64,000 bases of DNA, taken from contig DKQK01000056.1 of the NCBI GenBank assembly GCA_002471665.1, forward strand, positions 62,001 through 126,000, in the 5' to 3' direction. The position numbers were made by a program, and so were the translations under genes. This document shows positions 45,392-54,062 of this stretch, one piece after another. Each line of letters begins with the position of its first letter. The stretch's first letter is position 1. The notes beneath the pieces are model-generated. The model was given only the letters and a program-made list of their open reading frames with translations. It searched no databases and was not told the DNA's origin. The DNA is from Gammaproteobacteria bacterium UBA7310 (GTDB taxonomy: Bacteria > Pseudomonadota > Gammaproteobacteria > Pseudomonadales > Ketobacteraceae).

Positions 45392-45843
45392 GGTTCCTCC
45401 ATACCGGTCAACCTGATGTGTACACTGACGTTCCTGTCCGAATATCGCAGGTGACTGAATTTTTTCAATTAAAGCATCAACATGCCGTGAAATGTGAACT
45501 GTTTCAAGGGGCAAACCTGCCCTATTGAGAACCAATCAATCTAACCGGAAACAAAATCACTACGCACTGATACAAAGTGTCTATGCCCAAAGTAAGCTGC
45601 TGTTTTTTCAGCCTTAGTCGCCAAGGTTATAAGGCAAAAGCTGCTAATAACGGGGTCTGGACAGAATTCGACCAAAAGGTCAAGGCTATACAAGCGGGGC
45701 TTTAAGGGTAGTATAGGATTCAGGGAATGCAAATTTTTATAACTTAATTAGTTATTGCGCATTCCAATGAACATTCATTTCACATTGGGGGCAGGAAGCC
45801 AATACACCCAGGCGTGATTGGTTAGCTGAAAGAGGTACGACCC
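45392..45843. other. 452-bp intergenic region between NudL and DUF3135 genes
   Basis: No convincing gene. Contains promoters for the divergent genes (inferred), a small dyad GACCAAAAGGTC (45670-45681), and an AT-rich composite dyad at 45724-45765 listed separately. Short frames here lack ribosome sites. GAGGT at about 45831 serves the DUF3135 gene. Confidence 0.6.
45724..45765. promoter_or_regulatory. Composite dyad upstream of DUF3135 gene
   Basis: Outer arms GGAATGC (45724-45730) / GCATTCC (45759-45765) and inner arms ATAACT (45739-45744) / AGTTAT (45750-45755) share one centre of symmetry within two bases. It lies about 80 bp before the DUF3135 start and could be a regulator site. Confidence 0.4.
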
Positions 45844-46188
45844 ATGAGCTACGATTTACCGGAGTTCGACAAGCTTAGGGAAATGGCGCAGCGTGATCCA
45901 GAGCAACTGGAGCGATTACGCATTGAACTATGCGACCGACTAATACAGGAAGCACCAGAGAAATACCGCCGTAAACTTCGCGGCCTGCAATTTCGCGTGG
46001 ACATGGAGCGCCGCCGTGCCAAAAGCCCCATGGCAGCCTGCATCGCCATTTCCGGCATGATGCACGACTCGTTTGATCGCCTGCGTAACACCTTGAACGA
46101 AGCCGCCGGCAATGTAACGCCGGGCTATATGGAAAGCACCGCCGACGACGGTGAAGCAGCCAAGGTTTTACCATTCCGCCGCGCCTGA
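45844..46188 (+). CDS. DUF3135-family protein
   Basis: 114 residues, soluble, helical and rich in Arg. The pattern LPEFDKLREMAQRDPEQLERLR, then FRVDMERRRAKSPMAACIAISGMM, matches the DUF3135 family of gammaproteobacteria, which has no assigned role. GAGGT eight bases upstream of the ATG. A weak hairpin follows at 46196-46215. Confidence 0.85.
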   Translation: MSYDLPEFDKLREMAQRDPEQLERLRIELCDRLIQEAPEKYRRKLRGLQFRVDMERRRAKSPMAACIAISGMMHDSFDRLRNTLNEAAGNVTPGYMESTADDGEAAKVLPFRRA

Positions 46189-46195
46189 GAGCGTT

Positions 46196-46215
46196 GGGTT
46201 CTGAGCAGAGAACCC
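46196..46215 (+). terminator. Weak hairpin after DUF3135 gene
   Basis: GGGTTCT...AGAACCC, 7-bp arms with a 6-nt loop, followed by TTATACT. Only a partial T-run. Confidence 0.4.
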
Positions 46216-46254
46216 TTATACTGGCCATCGTGTTGAATGATGGTCAGTATAACG

Positions 46255-46815
46255 ATGAAATATTGCAGTGAATGTGGATCCGAGGTTTCCTTTGTTATCC
46301 CCGAGGGCGATAACCGGGAGCGCCATGTCTGTGACCGTTGCGGTGTTATTCACTACATCAACCCACGCATAATCGCCGGAACACTGCCCGTGCACGAGGG
46401 CAGGATATTGCTCTGTCGTCGTGCCATTGAGCCCCGCAAAGGCTTTTGGACCCTGCCGGCAGGCTTTATGGAGAACGGTGAGACCAGTGCCGAAGCGGCC
46501 GCCCGGGAAACCATTGAGGAAGCCGAAGCCGAAGTGCGTCTGCACGGGCTTTATACAGTGTTCAATTTACCCCATATCAGTCAGGTATACCTGTTCTACC
46601 GGGCGGACCTGGTGGATGGGCAATACGGCGTGGGCGTTGAAAGCCTGGAAACCCGGCTGTTTGATGAGCAGGAGATTCCCTGGGACGAGCTGGCGTTTCC
46701 CACCATCCATCGCACGCTCCGGCACTATTTCAGAGACCGCAAGCTCGATCATTACCCTGTGCATTCGGAAGATCTGACTCCCCCCTATCGTAAACCGCAA
46801 ACCGATTCACAATAA
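46255..46815 (+). CDS. Zinc-ribbon Nudix hydrolase
   Basis: 186 residues. N-terminal zinc ribbon (CSECG at about 4-8, CDRCG near 27) then a Nudix domain with an intact box (GFMENGETSAEAAARETIEEAEAE; GX5EX7REUXEE). Related to NudC-like NADH pyrophosphatases and the YjaD group but shorter, lacking the N-terminal NudC domain. Substrate probably a dinucleotide such as NADH or ADP-ribose. The ATG at 46255 starts at the ribbon; an ATG at 46237 is alternative. Confidence 0.88.
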   Translation: MKYCSECGSEVSFVIPEGDNRERHVCDRCGVIHYINPRIIAGTLPVHEGRILLCRRAIEPRKGFWTLPAGFMENGETSAEAAARETIEEAEAEVRLHGLYTVFNLPHISQVYLFYRADLVDGQYGVGVESLETRLFDEQEIPWDELAFPTIHRTLRHYFRDRKLDHYPVHSEDLTPPYRKPQTDSQ

Positions 46816-46893
46816 TTTCAACGATCCCCGGGCAGCACCCAGCGCCACTGCTACACTCTTAACAGGTGCTGCACTTTAGATACGGGGCGGAAT

Positions 46894-49314
46894 TTGCACT
46901 CTCGTGTTTTTCTAAAACTGATTAGTTTAATGCTGGCAACGCTGGTTACCTCAGCGGTGTTTGCATTCGACAACGTACACCCCATTGAACACATCACTCA
47001 GGGGGGATATGCCAATCAGTATTTCTCCCACCTGGAAGACGGCTCCTCCTCACTCACCATTGAATCCATGCTGGAAAACACCTACGAAGACCTGTTTTCT
47101 CCGGGCGCGGAAGAGGTGCTGAATCAAGGCTACTCAACATCTGCATTCTGGCTCCACGGCCGTTTTCGTGCAGGGGACAATGCGCCCCACAGTACCCGTT
47201 TTTTTGCTATTGAATATTCGCTGCTGGATAACGTTGAATTCTATGTGGTGAAGCAAGGCAAGGTCATCACACAATGGCTCACCGGCGATGCCCGCCCCTT
47301 CGACACACGCCCCATTGATCACACCTGGTTTCTGTTCCCGGTAGAATTTGCGGCCGGCGATACCCTGGACATTTACATCCGGGTGGAAAGCACCAGTTCG
47401 CTGCGCCTGCCCATCAGTATCTGGGAGCCCTCGGTTTTCTATGACCTGCAACGGCCCCGGCTGCTCACCGAGGGCGTTTATTTCGGCATCGTATTCCTGA
47501 TGTTCTTCTACAACCTGTGCCTGCTGGCCACCGTACGGGATGTGTCCTATTTTTACTACATTACCTACATCCTGTCGCTGGCCACCTTCCAGCTCTGTAT
47601 GACCGGTTACGGTTTCGAATACATCTGGCCGGATCATCCCCGCATCAATGAATTCATGCTGCCGTTTTCAGTGAGTGCGGTGGGCCTGTTTATCGTCGCC
47701 TTCGGCATGCGGGTGATGGACCTGCAGCGCAATTCCCAGTTGATGTATTACCTGTGCTGTATTCTCATGGTGCTGGAAGCCGCCTCTGCGCTGGTGTCGC
47801 TGGTGTTACCCTATGAGGTTGTCATCAGAACGGTGATTGCCCTGGCGCTGCTGGTGTCCGCCGTGATGCTGGTGGCCTCGGTACAGGAAAGCCTGAAGGG
47901 AAACCCCACGGCCAAGCTTTTCCTGCTGGCGTATTTCACGCTGCTGGCGGGTGCCGTGGCGCTGGCTTTCGCCTCCATGGGCTGGCTGCCGGCCAACTTC
48001 TTTACCATGAATTCGATGATGATCGGGTCGGCGGTTGAAATTGTGGTGTTGTCTTTCGCCCTGGCCGAGAGGTTGAACCAGATCAACAAAGAGAAAACCA
48101 AGATGGAGCGGGAAGCCAAGCAATATCTGGAGGACATGAATCAACACCTGCTGCAGACCAATCAGCTCAAGGACGAGTTCCTGGCCACCATCAGTCATGA
48201 ATTGCGTACCCCGATGAACGGCGTGCTGGGCTGCCTGCAACATCTGCAGCAAAGCGGCCACAACGATAAGGCCAATCCCTATCTGAATTTTGCCGACCGC
48301 TCTGCCCGCCATATGATGATGATGGTGGACAGCCTGCTGGCTTACACCGAATTACAATCCGGCAAACTGACGGTACAAAATGAGCCTCTGAAGATCCACG
48401 AACTGGTGGAACGCTGCCAGCAACTGTTTATCGACAGCTGTGACAAAAAAGGCGTGACCCTGCGGGTGGACATCAGTGAAGACACCCCCATGATCCTGTT
48501 TGGCGATCCCGCCCGCCTCAGTCAGGCCATCAACAACCTGCTGGATAATGCCATCAAGTTCACCCATGACGGGCACGTGGATGTGCAGATATCCAGTACC
48601 GCTATTCAACCGGAAAGTCGGCTGCTGCAATTGGAAATCCGGGTATCGGATACCGGCATTGGCATTGAGCAGGACAAACAGGAGCAGATCTTCGAAACCT
48701 TCCGCCGCGGCACGGGCAATGCCAAGCAGGGGTATGGTGGGCTGGGTATCGGGCTTTCGGTGGTAAAATCCCTGATGGACAAGATGGGCGGCAGCATTGG
48801 GTTTGTGTCACAACCGGGTATCGGTTCCACGTTCACCATGTCGCTGCCCTGTCACTACCAAACCAACGAGCTTACGCAGCGTTGCGATGCCCAGAACCAG
48901 ACCCGATCCCGTGCCACCAAAACGCTTACCATTTTGGTGGTGGAAGACAATCCGGTGAACCAACTGGTGGTGAAAGGCCTGCTCAAGAAAAACGGTTACG
49001 ATGTACTGAGTGCCAGCAATGGCGCCGAAGCCTTGGAAAAACTGGCGCATCACACTATTGATATGGTGCTGATGGATTGCCAGATGCCGATTATGGACGG
49101 CTTTGAGACCACCCGCAGAATTCGCAACTCTGATCTGGATTACCAAAAAATACCCATCATTGCCGTCACCGCCAATGCCATGTCTGAAGATCGCCATCTG
49201 TGCATACAGGCCGGTATGAATGACTACCTGTGCAAGCCCATCGACGCCCAGATCCTCAATCGCAAGGTGATCTACTGGGCCAACCGGCCCGCCCAGACCC
49301 GGGCGGTGATGTAG
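46894..49314 (+). CDS. 7TMR-DISM hybrid histidine kinase
   Basis: 806 residues from a TTG start. Signal peptide, periplasmic 7TMR-DISMED2-type domain (about 35-180), seven helices (about 190-395), HisKA (DEFLATISHELRTPMNGVLG), HATPase (NNLLDNAIKF, DTGIGIEQ, GLGIGLSVVKSL) and a receiver (VVEDNPVNQL, Asp in MVLMDCQMPIMDG). The receiver and HisKA strongly resemble those of the hybrid kinase at 30293, so they probably share a recent ancestor with exchanged sensory parts. Output may be an Hpt/response regulator elsewhere. Confidence 0.93.
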   Translation: MHSRVFLKLISLMLATLVTSAVFAFDNVHPIEHITQGGYANQYFSHLEDGSSSLTIESMLENTYEDLFSPGAEEVLNQGYSTSAFWLHGRFRAGDNAPHSTRFFAIEYSLLDNVEFYVVKQGKVITQWLTGDARPFDTRPIDHTWFLFPVEFAAGDTLDIYIRVESTSSLRLPISIWEPSVFYDLQRPRLLTEGVYFGIVFLMFFYNLCLLATVRDVSYFYYITYILSLATFQLCMTGYGFEYIWPDHPRINEFMLPFSVSAVGLFIVAFGMRVMDLQRNSQLMYYLCCILMVLEAASALVSLVLPYEVVIRTVIALALLVSAVMLVASVQESLKGNPTAKLFLLAYFTLLAGAVALAFASMGWLPANFFTMNSMMIGSAVEIVVLSFALAERLNQINKEKTKMEREAKQYLEDMNQHLLQTNQLKDEFLATISHELRTPMNGVLGCLQHLQQSGHNDKANPYLNFADRSARHMMMMVDSLLAYTELQSGKLTVQNEPLKIHELVERCQQLFIDSCDKKGVTLRVDISEDTPMILFGDPARLSQAINNLLDNAIKFTHDGHVDVQISSTAIQPESRLLQLEIRVSDTGIGIEQDKQEQIFETFRRGTGNAKQGYGGLGIGLSVVKSLMDKMGGSIGFVSQPGIGSTFTMSLPCHYQTNELTQRCDAQNQTRSRATKTLTILVVEDNPVNQLVVKGLLKKNGYDVLSASNGAEALEKLAHHTIDMVLMDCQMPIMDGFETTRRIRNSDLDYQKIPIIAVTANAMSEDRHLCIQAGMNDYLCKPIDAQILNRKVIYWANRPAQTRAVM

Positions 49315-49337
49315 AACCGGCCGCCGTCGTTACCCGG

Positions 49338-49649
49338 CTACACCGGCTCCAGTTTCACCACATCATAGGCGGGCTCTTCGTAGGGATGAGCCGCTTTCAA
49401 CGCTGCTACGGCATCAGCGATCAGCCTGGACTCGCACACCAGCTCCACCCGATACTCGGATACCAGCTCCACTTTACCCTGCTCACCGATAAAGGGATTG
49501 GCACCGGCCAGGGGCCGAAACTGCCCTTGACCCGAGACTTCCCAACAACACTGGTCATACTCGCCTATTTTGCCGGCGCCGGTGGCAAACACCGCCTGCT
49601 TGACCACCTCTTTATGGTCTTCCGGTACAAAAAACACCAGTTTATACAT
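49338..49649 (-). CDS. YqfO/NIF3-like domain protein
   Basis: 103 residues, alpha/beta ferredoxin-like. MYKLVFFVPEDHKEVVKQAVF and AAHPYEEPAYDVVKLE match the small YqfO insert domain related to CutA/NIF3, often annotated as NIF3-related. No metal site visible. Start overlaps the stop of the upstream lipoprotein gene (TAATG), so coupled. Confidence 0.85.
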   Translation of the reverse strand: MYKLVFFVPEDHKEVVKQAVFATGAGKIGEYDQCCWEVSGQGQFRPLAGANPFIGEQGKVELVSEYRVELVCESRLIADAVAALKAAHPYEEPAYDVVKLEPV

Positions 49650-50017
49650 TAGCTGTCAGTCCGGGTTTGGACGACGATGTCCGCAGCCAGGCCCTCGCCG
49701 CCTTCCTTGCCATCGGCACCCAGGGATTTGAAATGACAGGCATCGCCGTTATCGACCTGATACATGACGAAATCATTACCCCAGGGATCTTTGGAAAAAT
49801 CAAAGTCGTTGTCTTCTTTGCCGGTGAACAGCTTGCCCAGATCGTTGGCGCTGAGGGGGCACTTTTTCTTTTCGATATAAAAGAACTCAGAGGCCTTGTT
49901 GAGCTTGCGCACATGATCCCTGGCCAGCTCGGCTTTGGCCGCATCATTACCGCAGGCGGCAACCAATAAAGCAATTCCCATCAGCGTGCAGGAGGCAACT
50001 CGTTGCTTCGTATACAT
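49649..50017 (-). CDS. Lipoprotein with GspG-like C-terminal domain
   Basis: 122 residues. Lipobox LVAAC near residues 15-19. The C-terminal half, DPWGNDFVMY...FKSLGADGKEGGEGLAADI, closely resembles the calcium-binding C-terminal loop of the major pseudopilin GspG. Here it is attached to a lipid anchor and lacks the prepilin N-terminus, so it cannot be a pilin; it may be a stand-alone periplasmic domain. The ATG at 50017 has GAGG eight bases upstream. Confidence 0.82.
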   Translation of the reverse strand: MYTKQRVASCTLMGIALLVAACGNDAAKAELARDHVRKLNKASEFFYIEKKKCPLSANDLGKLFTGKEDNDFDFSKDPWGNDFVMYQVDNGDACHFKSLGADGKEGGEGLAADIVVQTRTDS

Positions 50018-50059
50018 AGGCTTCATCCTCTTTTTGTTATTATGATTGTGGGCAAAAGG

Positions 50060-53000
50060 TTATCCCAGCCACTTGCGGCCATTACGGAATAGTCGCAGCC
50101 AGACACCCTCTTCGCCCCATCCTTTTGGCGACCAGGAGTTTTGCACCGTACGATACACCCGCTCCGGATGGGGCATCATAATCGTGACGCGGCCATCGAG
50201 ATTGGTCAGGCCGGTAATGCCCTGGGGTGAGCCGTTGGGATTCGCCGGATACGTTTCCGTCACCTGCCCCCAGTTGTCCACATAACGCATGGCGATACCA
50301 CCGGCCTGAGCGGCCTGCTCAATCTGCGCCAGTGCTTTGAATTCCGCCCGGCCTTCACCATGGGCAACCGCGATCGGTAACTGGGAACCTTCCATTCCCT
50401 GCAACAACACGGAATTGGACTGCTGGATTTCCACCATGCTGACGCGGGCCTCAAAGCGCTCGGACTGGTTGCGCACAAAGTGCGGCCAATACTCCGCACC
50501 CGGGATCAGCTCATGCAGGTTACTCATCATCTGGCAACCATTGCACACCCCCAGGGCAAAGGCATTATCCCGCTGGAAAAACGCTTCGAATTGCTGCCGG
50601 GCCCGGCTATTGAACAATATGGATTTCGCCCACCCTTCACCGGCGCCCAACACATCACCGTAGGAGAATCCACCACAGGCCACCAGGCCATTGAACTCAT
50701 CCAGCGTTATCCCACCGGAAAGAATATCACTCATGTGCACGTCCACCGGGGTGAACCCGGCGGCGTGAAATGCACCGGCCATTTCGATGTGACCGTTCAC
50801 ACCCTGCTCCCGCAGTACCGCCACCTTGGGCCGGGCACCGGAACTGATCATGGGTGCCGCCACGTTATCCTGCGGATCAAAGGTGAGCAGGGGGGAGAAC
50901 CCCGGATCATCCACCCGGGCAATCTGATCAAATTCCTGCTGCGCACATTGGCTGTTATCACGCAAAGCCTGAATCCTGAAACTGGTTTCCGCCCAGGCCT
51001 GCTCCAACGCAATGCGGGATTCGTCCAGCAGGATGCCATCCCCCTGCCGAATGGTCACCTGAGCGTTGTCCTGGGGTGCCCCCAGATCAAACACCGTCAG
51101 GCCTGCACCCTCCGCCTGCTGTACAATCGCGGCCGCGTCCGCCGCACGCACCTGCACCACCGCGCCCAGTTCCTCGTTGAACAGCGCGGGAATCGCATCA
51201 CCCAAGGCCGCGATATCCACCTGCACGCCACAGTGACCGGCAAAGGCCATTTCGCACAGGGTGGCAAGCAAACCACCGTCGGATCGATCGTGATAGGCCA
51301 GCAGCTTTTCGTCCTGCAACAAGTTCTGCATCAAGGCGAAGAACGCCTGCAGTTGAGCGGCACTCTCCACATCCGCGCACTGATTACCCAGCTGCCGGTA
51401 GACCTGAGCCAGCGCTGTCGCTCCCAGCCGGTTCCTGCCGTTACCCAGGTCGATCAACAACAGGCGCGAATCCAGCTGCCGTTGCAATTGCGGGGTAACG
51501 GTTTTGCGCACGTCCAACACCGGAGCGAAGGCGGAAATCACCAAAGAGAGCGGCGCGGTCACGCTTTTCTTCTCGCCCTGCTCTTCCCATACGGTGCGCA
51601 TGGACATGGAATCCTTGCCCACCGGGATGGTAATACCCAACTGCGGACACAGTTCCATGCCCACGGTTTGCACTGTTTCGAACAACGCCTGATCTTCACC
51701 GGGGTAGCCGGCAGCGCACATCCAGTTGGCGGAAAGGCGTACATCCGACAGTTTTTCGATGCGGGCACAGGCGATATTGGTGATCGCCTCGCCAATGGCC
51801 ATGCGACCGGACGCCGGCGCATTGATAAGGGCGGCCGGCGTGCGCTCCCCCATGGCCATGGCTTCACCGGTGTAGGTATCCAGGGTGGATGTGGTGACCG
51901 CCAGATCCGATACCGGTACCTGCCAGGGCCCAACACACTGGTCACGGGTGACCAGGCCGGTTACCGTGCGATCACCAATGGTGATGAGAAATTTCTTGCT
52001 GGCCACTGCCGGTAACCGCAACACACGGTAAGCCGCTTCCTTCACATCCATCACCGACAGATCCAGCGCGGGCAGCTCCGCGGTTTGGGCCTGGTATTCC
52101 CGCAACATCTTCGGCGGTTTTCCGAACAGCACCGGCATGGGCAGATCCACCGGATCATTGTCAAAGTGGGTATCATGCACTGCCAGGTGCATCGCCTCGG
52201 TGGCTTCACCAATTACGGCATAGGGACAACGCTCACGCCGACAAATGGCGTCGAAGGTAGCCAGATTCTCCGGCGCCACCGCCAGTACATAGCGTTCCTG
52301 GGATTCGTTACACCAGATGGCCAGGGGTGACATGCCCGGCTCATCATTGGGTATGGCGCGCAGATCAAACCTGCCGCCCCGGCTGCCATCCTTTACCAGT
52401 TCAGGCATGGCGTTACTGAGCCCACCGGCTCCCACATCATGAATAAAACTGATGGGGTTGGCCTCGCCCCGCTGCCAGCATTGATCAATGACTTCCTGGC
52501 AACGGCGCTCAATTTCCGGGTTGTCACGCTGCACCGAAGCAAAATCCAGATCCTCGGCACTGGCACCGGTGGCCATGGACGAGGCGGCACCACCGCCCAG
52601 GCCGATCAACATGGCCGGACCGCCCAGCACAATCAGTTTGGCTCCCACCGGAATGCCGCCCTTTTCGACGTGCTCGGCCTTGATGTTGCCATAGCCCCCG
52701 GCAATCATGATGGGCTTGTGGTAACCCCGGACTTCTTCACCGTTGACCGTGGTCACTTGCTGTTCGTAGGTCCGGAAATAGCCATTGATATTGGGGCGGC
52801 CGAACTCATTGTTGAAACCGGCGCCCCCCAGGGGGCCTTCCAGCATGATATCCAGGGCCGAGACGATTCGGCCCGGCTTGCCATAGGGTTGTTCCCAGGG
52901 CTGGACAAAGCCGGGGATGTTCAGGTTGGACACGGTAAACCCGGTGAGGCCCGCCTTGGGTCGGGAGCCGCGCCCGGTGGCCCCTTCATCCCGAATTTCG

Positions 53001-53941
53001 CCGCCGGCACCGGTCGAGGCCCCGGGAAACGGGGCAATGGCAGTGGGGTGGTTATGGGTTTCCACTTTCATCAGGATGTGTACGGGCTCCTGATTGAACT
53101 GGTATTCCCGGGTCTCCGGATGGGGGTAGAAACGGCCACCGGAAAACCCTTCGATGACAGCCGCATTGTCCGCATAGGCTGACAGCACCCCCTCACCACC
53201 ACATTCGTAGGTGTTCTTGATCATTTTGAACAGGGTGTGACTTTGCTGCCGGCCGTCCACCACCCAGTCTGCGTTGAAGATCTTGTGGCGGCAGTGCTCG
53301 GAGTTGGCCTGGGCAAACATCATCAACTCCACGTCGGTGGGATTGCGCTGCAACTCCTTGAAGCTCTGAACCAGGTAATCGATCTCATCCTCCGCCAGGG
53401 CCAGGCCCAACGCCAGGTTCGCTTGGACTAAGGCATCACGGCCACCGCCCAGTACATCCACCCGCGACAAAGGTGCCGGCTGATCATGGTGAAACAGCGT
53501 CCGGGCATCCTCCACCGCGTACAGTACCGCCTCTATCATCCGGTCATGCAAAACGCCGGTGGCCTTGTGTCTCTGTGAAGCTGAGAGCGCAGCGTCTGCC
53601 TGCAGGTAATACGCCACGCCGCGCTCCAGCCGCTGCACTTTGTCCAGACCGCAATTATGGGCAATGTCGGTGGCTTTCGATGACCAGGGGGAAATAGTAC
53701 CCGGCCGCGGCACCACCAGAATCAATTCGCCGACCGGTTCCTGTGTGGCCACGGCCGGGCCGTACTGCAACAGTGTTTCCAGTACCCTGCTTTCGCTGTC
53801 CGTAAGCGGTTCCGAGACCTCCGCAAAATGCATATACTCGGCATAAATCCCTTTTACTTCAGAAACTTGAGCCGTCAGCTCAGCAAGCAGTTTATCACGA
53901 CGGAAAGACGATAGAGCGGGGGCACCACGAAGTTGTAACAT
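50060..53941 (-). CDS. purL: Phosphoribosylformylglycinamidine synthase
   Basis: 1293 residues, the large single-chain PurL of Gram-negative bacteria. Converts FGAR, glutamine and ATP to FGAM. N-terminal PurS-like domain, linker, two AIRS-like domains (GGYGNIKAEHVEKGG, FIHDVGAGGLSNAMPEL), and a C-terminal class I glutaminase with nucleophile Cys in LGVCNGCQMMSNL and a His/Glu pair near the end. Monocistronic, flanked by a chemoreceptor gene upstream. Confidence 0.98.
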   Translation of the reverse strand: MLQLRGAPALSSFRRDKLLAELTAQVSEVKGIYAEYMHFAEVSEPLTDSESRVLETLLQYGPAVATQEPVGELILVVPRPGTISPWSSKATDIAHNCGLDKVQRLERGVAYYLQADAALSASQRHKATGVLHDRMIEAVLYAVEDARTLFHHDQPAPLSRVDVLGGGRDALVQANLALGLALAEDEIDYLVQSFKELQRNPTDVELMMFAQANSEHCRHKIFNADWVVDGRQQSHTLFKMIKNTYECGGEGVLSAYADNAAVIEGFSGGRFYPHPETREYQFNQEPVHILMKVETHNHPTAIAPFPGASTGAGGEIRDEGATGRGSRPKAGLTGFTVSNLNIPGFVQPWEQPYGKPGRIVSALDIMLEGPLGGAGFNNEFGRPNINGYFRTYEQQVTTVNGEEVRGYHKPIMIAGGYGNIKAEHVEKGGIPVGAKLIVLGGPAMLIGLGGGAASSMATGASAEDLDFASVQRDNPEIERRCQEVIDQCWQRGEANPISFIHDVGAGGLSNAMPELVKDGSRGGRFDLRAIPNDEPGMSPLAIWCNESQERYVLAVAPENLATFDAICRRERCPYAVIGEATEAMHLAVHDTHFDNDPVDLPMPVLFGKPPKMLREYQAQTAELPALDLSVMDVKEAAYRVLRLPAVASKKFLITIGDRTVTGLVTRDQCVGPWQVPVSDLAVTTSTLDTYTGEAMAMGERTPAALINAPASGRMAIGEAITNIACARIEKLSDVRLSANWMCAAGYPGEDQALFETVQTVGMELCPQLGITIPVGKDSMSMRTVWEEQGEKKSVTAPLSLVISAFAPVLDVRKTVTPQLQRQLDSRLLLIDLGNGRNRLGATALAQVYRQLGNQCADVESAAQLQAFFALMQNLLQDEKLLAYHDRSDGGLLATLCEMAFAGHCGVQVDIAALGDAIPALFNEELGAVVQVRAADAAAIVQQAEGAGLTVFDLGAPQDNAQVTIRQGDGILLDESRIALEQAWAETSFRIQALRDNSQCAQQEFDQIARVDDPGFSPLLTFDPQDNVAAPMISSGARPKVAVLREQGVNGHIEMAGAFHAAGFTPVDVHMSDILSGGITLDEFNGLVACGGFSYGDVLGAGEGWAKSILFNSRARQQFEAFFQRDNAFALGVCNGCQMMSNLHELIPGAEYWPHFVRNQSERFEARVSMVEIQQSNSVLLQGMEGSQLPIAVAHGEGRAEFKALAQIEQAAQAGGIAMRYVDNWGQVTETYPANPNGSPQGITGLTNLDGRVTIMMPHPERVYRTVQNSWSPKGWGEEGVWLRLFRNGRKWLG

Positions 53942-54030
53942 CAGGGTCTCGGCTGGCTATTGGAGTGAAAATCAGGAAGCGGGGATTATAAAGGAAGTGG
54001 AATGGGTGAGAAAGGCGCAATGAGATCAGA

Positions 54031-54058
54031 ATCGGGGCACCATGGCGATAGCCCCGAT
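54031..54058 (-). terminator. Hairpin after chemoreceptor gene
   Basis: ATCGGGGC / GCCCCGAT 8-bp perfect arms around a 12-nt loop, five bases past the chemoreceptor stop on the minus strand. Followed by TCTGATC only, so the T-run is weak. Confidence 0.55.
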
Positions 54059-54062
54059 CTGC

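Noticed and set aside
45541..45732. 63-codon minus-strand frame in the NudL/DUF3135 gap
   Set aside because: No ribosome site, no motif and unusual composition; treated as non-coding.
50480..52015. 511-codon plus-strand frame opposite purL
   Set aside because: Antisense to purL with no motif or ribosome site; its composition is that of a shadow frame.
52439..53182. 247-codon plus-strand frame opposite purL
   Set aside because: Another shadow of purL; Gly/His-rich, no homology features.
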